A DNA stretch of 64,000 bases, from the NCBI GenBank assembly GCA_030544215.1, contig JARZZO010000002.1:74221150-74285149 (forward strand). The letters are read 5' to 3'. This document shows, in pieces, positions 60,395-64,000 of the stretch (its first letter is position 1; each line of letters starts with the position of its first letter). The notes beneath the pieces are model-generated. The model saw only the letters and a list, made by a program, of their open reading frames with translations. It ran no database searches and was not told the origin of the DNA. Source of the stretch: Zantedeschia hybrid cultivar (taxonomy: Eukaryota; Streptophyta; Magnoliopsida; Alismatales; Araceae). The position numbers and the translations under genes are program-made.

Positions 60395-60765
60395 CGTTGG
60401 ATTTTATACTTAATATTGTGGTCCACTTGTAGTTCTAAGGTCGCACACATTTAAACACATCATCATGTATAGTAAGTAGAATATCTTTACTGGGCTTAAG
60501 TGCCCATCAAGATCTTATTATGGGTAAGATCCTAACTTAAGTCTGATTGGGACTAGTCCTTCCTTTCTATATAAGTGCGTGTAAATCCCTATTAAGTTGT
60601 GTGCAATTTATAAACTATAGAGAGAGGAAACTAGAGAGAGATCGTGTCGGGTTATGTGCCTCTCTGCCCTAGTGTTCATGTGTTCAAGGATCTTCCCCTT
60701 TGCAGTCTTCTTCCTAGAGGTGTAGGATGGCTTCCAATTAGGTATGTTACACATCTCCCAATGCA
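60395..60765 (+). repeat. 5' LTR of the copia element
   Basis: Aligns along its length with the 3' LTR (for example AGAATATCTTTACTGGGCTT against GGAATATCTTTATCGAACTT). TATATAAG lies at 60568-60575. The end CGTTGG has decayed from TGTTA. Extensive divergence between the LTRs suggests an old insertion. Confidence 0.85.
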
Positions 60766-60849
60766 TTGAATTCAGAGCAATTTTGTTTGCCTCTCATAAA
60801 ACTAATGGACAATCAAAAAAGAAGAAAAAGAACAAGTCTAAAGGTAAAA

Positions 60850-61194
60850 ATAATAAATATTTCTTTTACAAACAATGTGGATAAGTTAAGAAGGATTGTC
60901 AGCAAAAGAAAGTTTGGTTTGAAAAGAAAGGCAATCTCTCATCTTATATTTTACTATGAGTCTTATTTACTGAATGTTCTTAAAGATGCATGGTGGATTG
61001 ACTCAGGTTCTACTGTATATGTTACCACTTCTATACAGAGATTTATTTTTCAAACGCCTCCGAATGAAGATAAGCAGAACAACTTTTCAAGAAATAAGAT
61101 GCGCTCACAAGTCAAGGTTGTAAGATCTTGTAGGCATATTTTGGGATTAAGATTTGTTCTAGATTTAGAAGATACTTTTATATTACATCTTTAA
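60850..61194 (+). pseudogene. copia gag-protease remnant
   Basis: Around 60858-60935 one frame gives a decayed zinc-knuckle neighbourhood with VKKDCQQKKVWFEKKGNL, interrupted by a stop. The following part is in another frame (61000 on) and gives WWIDSGSTVYVT, the aspartic protease active-site region of copia polyproteins. The frame change and stops show it is dead. Confidence 0.7.
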
Positions 61195-61199
61195 GTAGA

Positions 61200-63423
61200 A
61201 ATTTAATTTTAGTGTCAAAACTTGACTCAATAGATTTTCTTGATAAAAGAATCCGACCGGAGTGCGAGTCTTTCCTTCCATGGGAGTTCTTACTCCACCT
61301 AGAACTCATCCTAGAGGGCTATTTAAGCCTTATGCGTACGTCTCAACTCCTTCTCTTCGTCTCCAAGCCGCTAGAAACCCTATAGAGAGAGGTTTAGAGA
61401 GAGTTTAAAAGGGAGAGGATATGTATTCTTCGTGTTTTTTGTGCGTGGACAGTGGGCGGTGCGAGGGGAACGTGGTGGCCGGCGTGTTGTTGTAGGAGGG
61501 AGGCTACTGTCTTATCGTAGACGGGCTTCATTGCGTGCATCTTGTCGAGAGAGACAAGTGATGACAAACTACATTCATAGTACTTTTGCGTATAGAAAAC
61601 ATTATTTTCAGCATATTTTATTACTTGAGTATATGCATGTGATGCATGGCAATGTTAGTTTAAAAGTTCTGGGACATGTGTGTGATGTCTGGATCCCATC
61701 TTTCTTCTTGTTTTTCTCTTTCTGTGGTTTTCTAGAAACCTGGTATTAGAGGGTGAAACGCATCTGTCTAGGGCGACGCAATTTATAAATCACGTCAGTC
61801 ATGCATGATGCGACTCAGTAGTACAATTAATTCTTACGGTTTAAATCCTTGAATTTTCCGTACTAGAATGACGTAAAGTGATAAATATCATTGAATAATC
61901 TCACATGTTGAAGTTTGTTAGTCCATAGATCATAATAATAATATTTCTTGATGAAACACATGTTTTATAAGTTGTTCTTAAGTAGAAATTCTATGTTAGC
62001 ATGTTATACATCTTGTTTAATTTTGGTAAAATATTTACGTTATGATGAGGCCATGATATACCTGTTTAGGGCATGATTCGACTAAAAATACTGCATACAT
62101 GATCATAGTTTTCAAAGAAATAATGTTTTAAGCTTCAATCTAGGAATGTGGATTTACTCGCTAAAAGGCGTTAGGGTAGGCTAGTGCGATTTACGAATCA
62201 CATCACTTTTGTCTGACGCGATTCAAAGGGTTGATCATTGATTAGAATTTCTATCAATTTTAGGTTTAAATTGCATCATGTAAATTCCATTATTGCATTA
62301 GAATGTGTTCTGCATTAAACATATTTGCCTATCTATGCGTGAAGTCAATTAATGTGCTTAAGATGCTAAGTGGATATATCAAACGATGATGTGAGCCTTA
62401 AGCGCTATATGGGCCAAAATGCTATGCTATAGGGGATATCTCTTGATTTCCTCAGACCCAAAGTATCACACAGTGGGAGACATCTCTTGATTCTATAGGA
62501 GTCACTTTTAGATTCCCTCATTCACTCTGTTAATGACTAAGGGGTTAAGTAAGATATCCGAGGCAACCGGTTAAATCCTTGAAGTATATTTACATACTAT
62601 TCCGATAGAATCTGTGAGCATCCTTTGACTGCGTAGCTGAGATCTAGTGAGTTTGTTATAACCAGTAGATAAAGAAGAAGAAGTTACCTTATGTCATTGT
62701 GTAGTTGCTTATCTTATGTTAAAGTGAAGAGATATGATATGTGTGATCATACATGATGCTCAAAGATAGTTAAGTTTTAGATTTTATTGTATGTTGTAGT
62801 GTTATGATATATGTTGAAAATTCATATTTATATTCATAAATAAGATGTTCAAGTAATGGTAAATTCATGCTAATTAGTTTGCACGTTTGTTTCATAGTAA
62901 TCCGTGATGAAAGACGTAAGTTTATTTCTTCTTTTCAATTTAATAGGTTAACAAGAGATGTGTAGGTTAATTTCTTTTCATCAAATGAGATGTACTCTTC
63001 TTTCATTGAACTTCTAAAGATCCTAGCTATTATAATAGTTGTTTATTTCATATTAATATAGTTCAGTGGTTGACTTGGTTGTGAAGGTTGTATTATTCTT
63101 TCATATCTATGCTTGTACTCTCTATTGCTGATGTAACATGTTCGGTTGCTCTCACTGTGATAATCCCAAACTGACGGTTCACAGTAAATCGATATGATTG
63201 AACTAGGCCAGCAGAGCACAGGGTCACATTTACTGTACTTGAACTCTTTAAATTCCATTAACTGAAGCGGTGTGTGATTTTGTTTTAATCACGCGCGCAT
63301 GTATCATGTTTTTCTCTTCAGATGCAGACTCAAGACATCAAATCTTCAAGAATTTTTTTCAAAACTAAATACATGTCAATATTATATATATGTTTTTAAA
63401 AGAAAATTTGATTTACTTGTGAC
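61200..63423. other. non-coding interior of the copia element
   Basis: No conserved copia domain is recognised. 61255-61440 has LTR-like features (TATTTAAG at 61320, GAGAGAGGTTTAGAGAGAG leader) followed at 61741 by TGGTATTAGAGGG, close to a tRNA-Met primer site. A second, nested LTR element could have contributed this part. Confidence 0.35.
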
Positions 63424-63434
63424 AAGTGGGAGAA

Positions 63435-63803
63435 TGTTATGTTTTATGTCTAATGTTGTGGTCCAGTTGTGGTTCTGCGATCGCACACACATAAACATAC
63501 CATCAGGACTAATAAGTGGAATATCTTTATCGAACTTAACCCATTAACTGTCCATCAAGATCCTATTATAGGTGAAATCTTGAGTCAAGTCTTATTAAGA
63601 CTGATCCCTCCTCTCTATATAAGTAAGTATGACTCTCCATTAAGTTGTATGCAATTAAGAGACTCTAAAGAGAGAAAACTAGAGAGAGATCGTATAGGAT
63701 TATGTGTCTCTCCGCCCGAGTGTTTGTGCATTCCCTCTTCCTCGTCGTCTTCCTCGACACGTGGGATGGGTTCCACTTTAGATATTCTGTGGATCCCCTA
63801 ACA
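63435..63803 (+). repeat. 3' LTR of the copia element
   Basis: Starts TGTTATGTTTTATG and ends CCCCTAACA, so TGTTA...TAACA termini are intact. TATATAAG lies at 63616-63623. Confidence 0.9.
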
Positions 63804-64000
63804 ACATATTCATGAATCGCTAGACCCAACCCTGGACTAACTTCAAGAGAGAATTGTCTTTGCCATTTTGGGACCAGAAAGCAAAATATTTGAACATTCC
63901 CCGACTTTGTAGCTCTTGTCATTATTAAGGTTGGTTGGTCAAGGTGTTTCAACGGACTCAATAGAGATTAAGAAGGCCAAGCCAGCGAAGGAAACAGTAC

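Larger units (their letters stand above)
60390..63808 (+). mobile_element. copia-type LTR retrotransposon, degenerate, 5-bp TSD
   Basis: Two related LTRs (60395-60765 and 63435-63803) enclose about 2.7 kb. ACATA flanks the element on both sides (60390-60394, 63804-63808). A tRNA-Met-type primer site remnant TTGAATTCAGAGCA follows the first LTR. A purine tract AAGTGGGAGAA (63424-63434) precedes the second. Only gag/protease remnants survive; no integrase or reverse transcriptase was recognised. It is therefore internally deleted and non-autonomous. Confidence 0.9.
58542..64000. repeat. segmental duplication, copy 2, expanded by insertions
   Basis: Homologous parts are 58542-58830, 60300-60394 and 63804-64000, and continue past the right edge. 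Between them lie a hAT-type element, a copia element and about 0.5 kb (58840-59316) absent from copy 1. Confidence 0.8.

Overview
The window looks like nuclear DNA from a flowering plant. A miR171-targeted GRAS gene, two long intronless GC-rich genes in AT-rich surroundings, and a dense load of MITEs, hAT elements, LTR elements and a plant RTE-type LINE all point that way. The GC-rich coding sequence against AT-rich flanks is typical of commelinid monocots, but that placement is an inference and no species is claimed. There are no bacterial features, rRNA genes or CRISPR arrays.

Layout. (1) At the left edge (3-1859) is the 5'-truncated coding exon of a HAIRY MERISTEM / SCL6-22-27 type GRAS regulator with an intact miR171 site. 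About 3.5 kb of non-coding flank follows. (2) From 5.3 to 34 kb there is only repeat-rich intergenic DNA: a Mutator-type foldback MITE family with 9-bp target duplications, a Tourist-like MITE family, an RTE LINE fragment, a CACTA-like element, a clear solo LTR (27304-28445, TSD ATATC) and a probable second one (6198-7018). Two exon-like fragments flank the 27-kb solo LTR, one of them encoding a P-loop. (3) Two tandem paralogues on the minus strand (34126-36486 and 49758-52076) encode 786- and 772-residue multi-pass membrane proteins of a plant family whose function I do not know. They are separated by 13 kb of MITEs and tandem repeats. A 487-bp hairpin built of 20-bp repeats lies 50 bp beyond the stop codon of the second. 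(4) From 53.7 kb to the right edge is a diverged segmental duplication (53755-55150 and 58542-64000). One copy carries nested MITEs. The other carries a hAT-type element (TSD GACAAGAG) and a degenerate copia LTR retrotransposon (TSD ACATA) whose empty site is preserved in the sister copy.

Apart from the GRAS gene and the membrane-protein pair I see no gene I would call functional. The genes do not form an evident pathway. The main biology is a meristem regulator under miRNA control, a small tandem family of unknown membrane proteins, and layers of transposon activity whose relative order can be read from nesting and target-site duplications.
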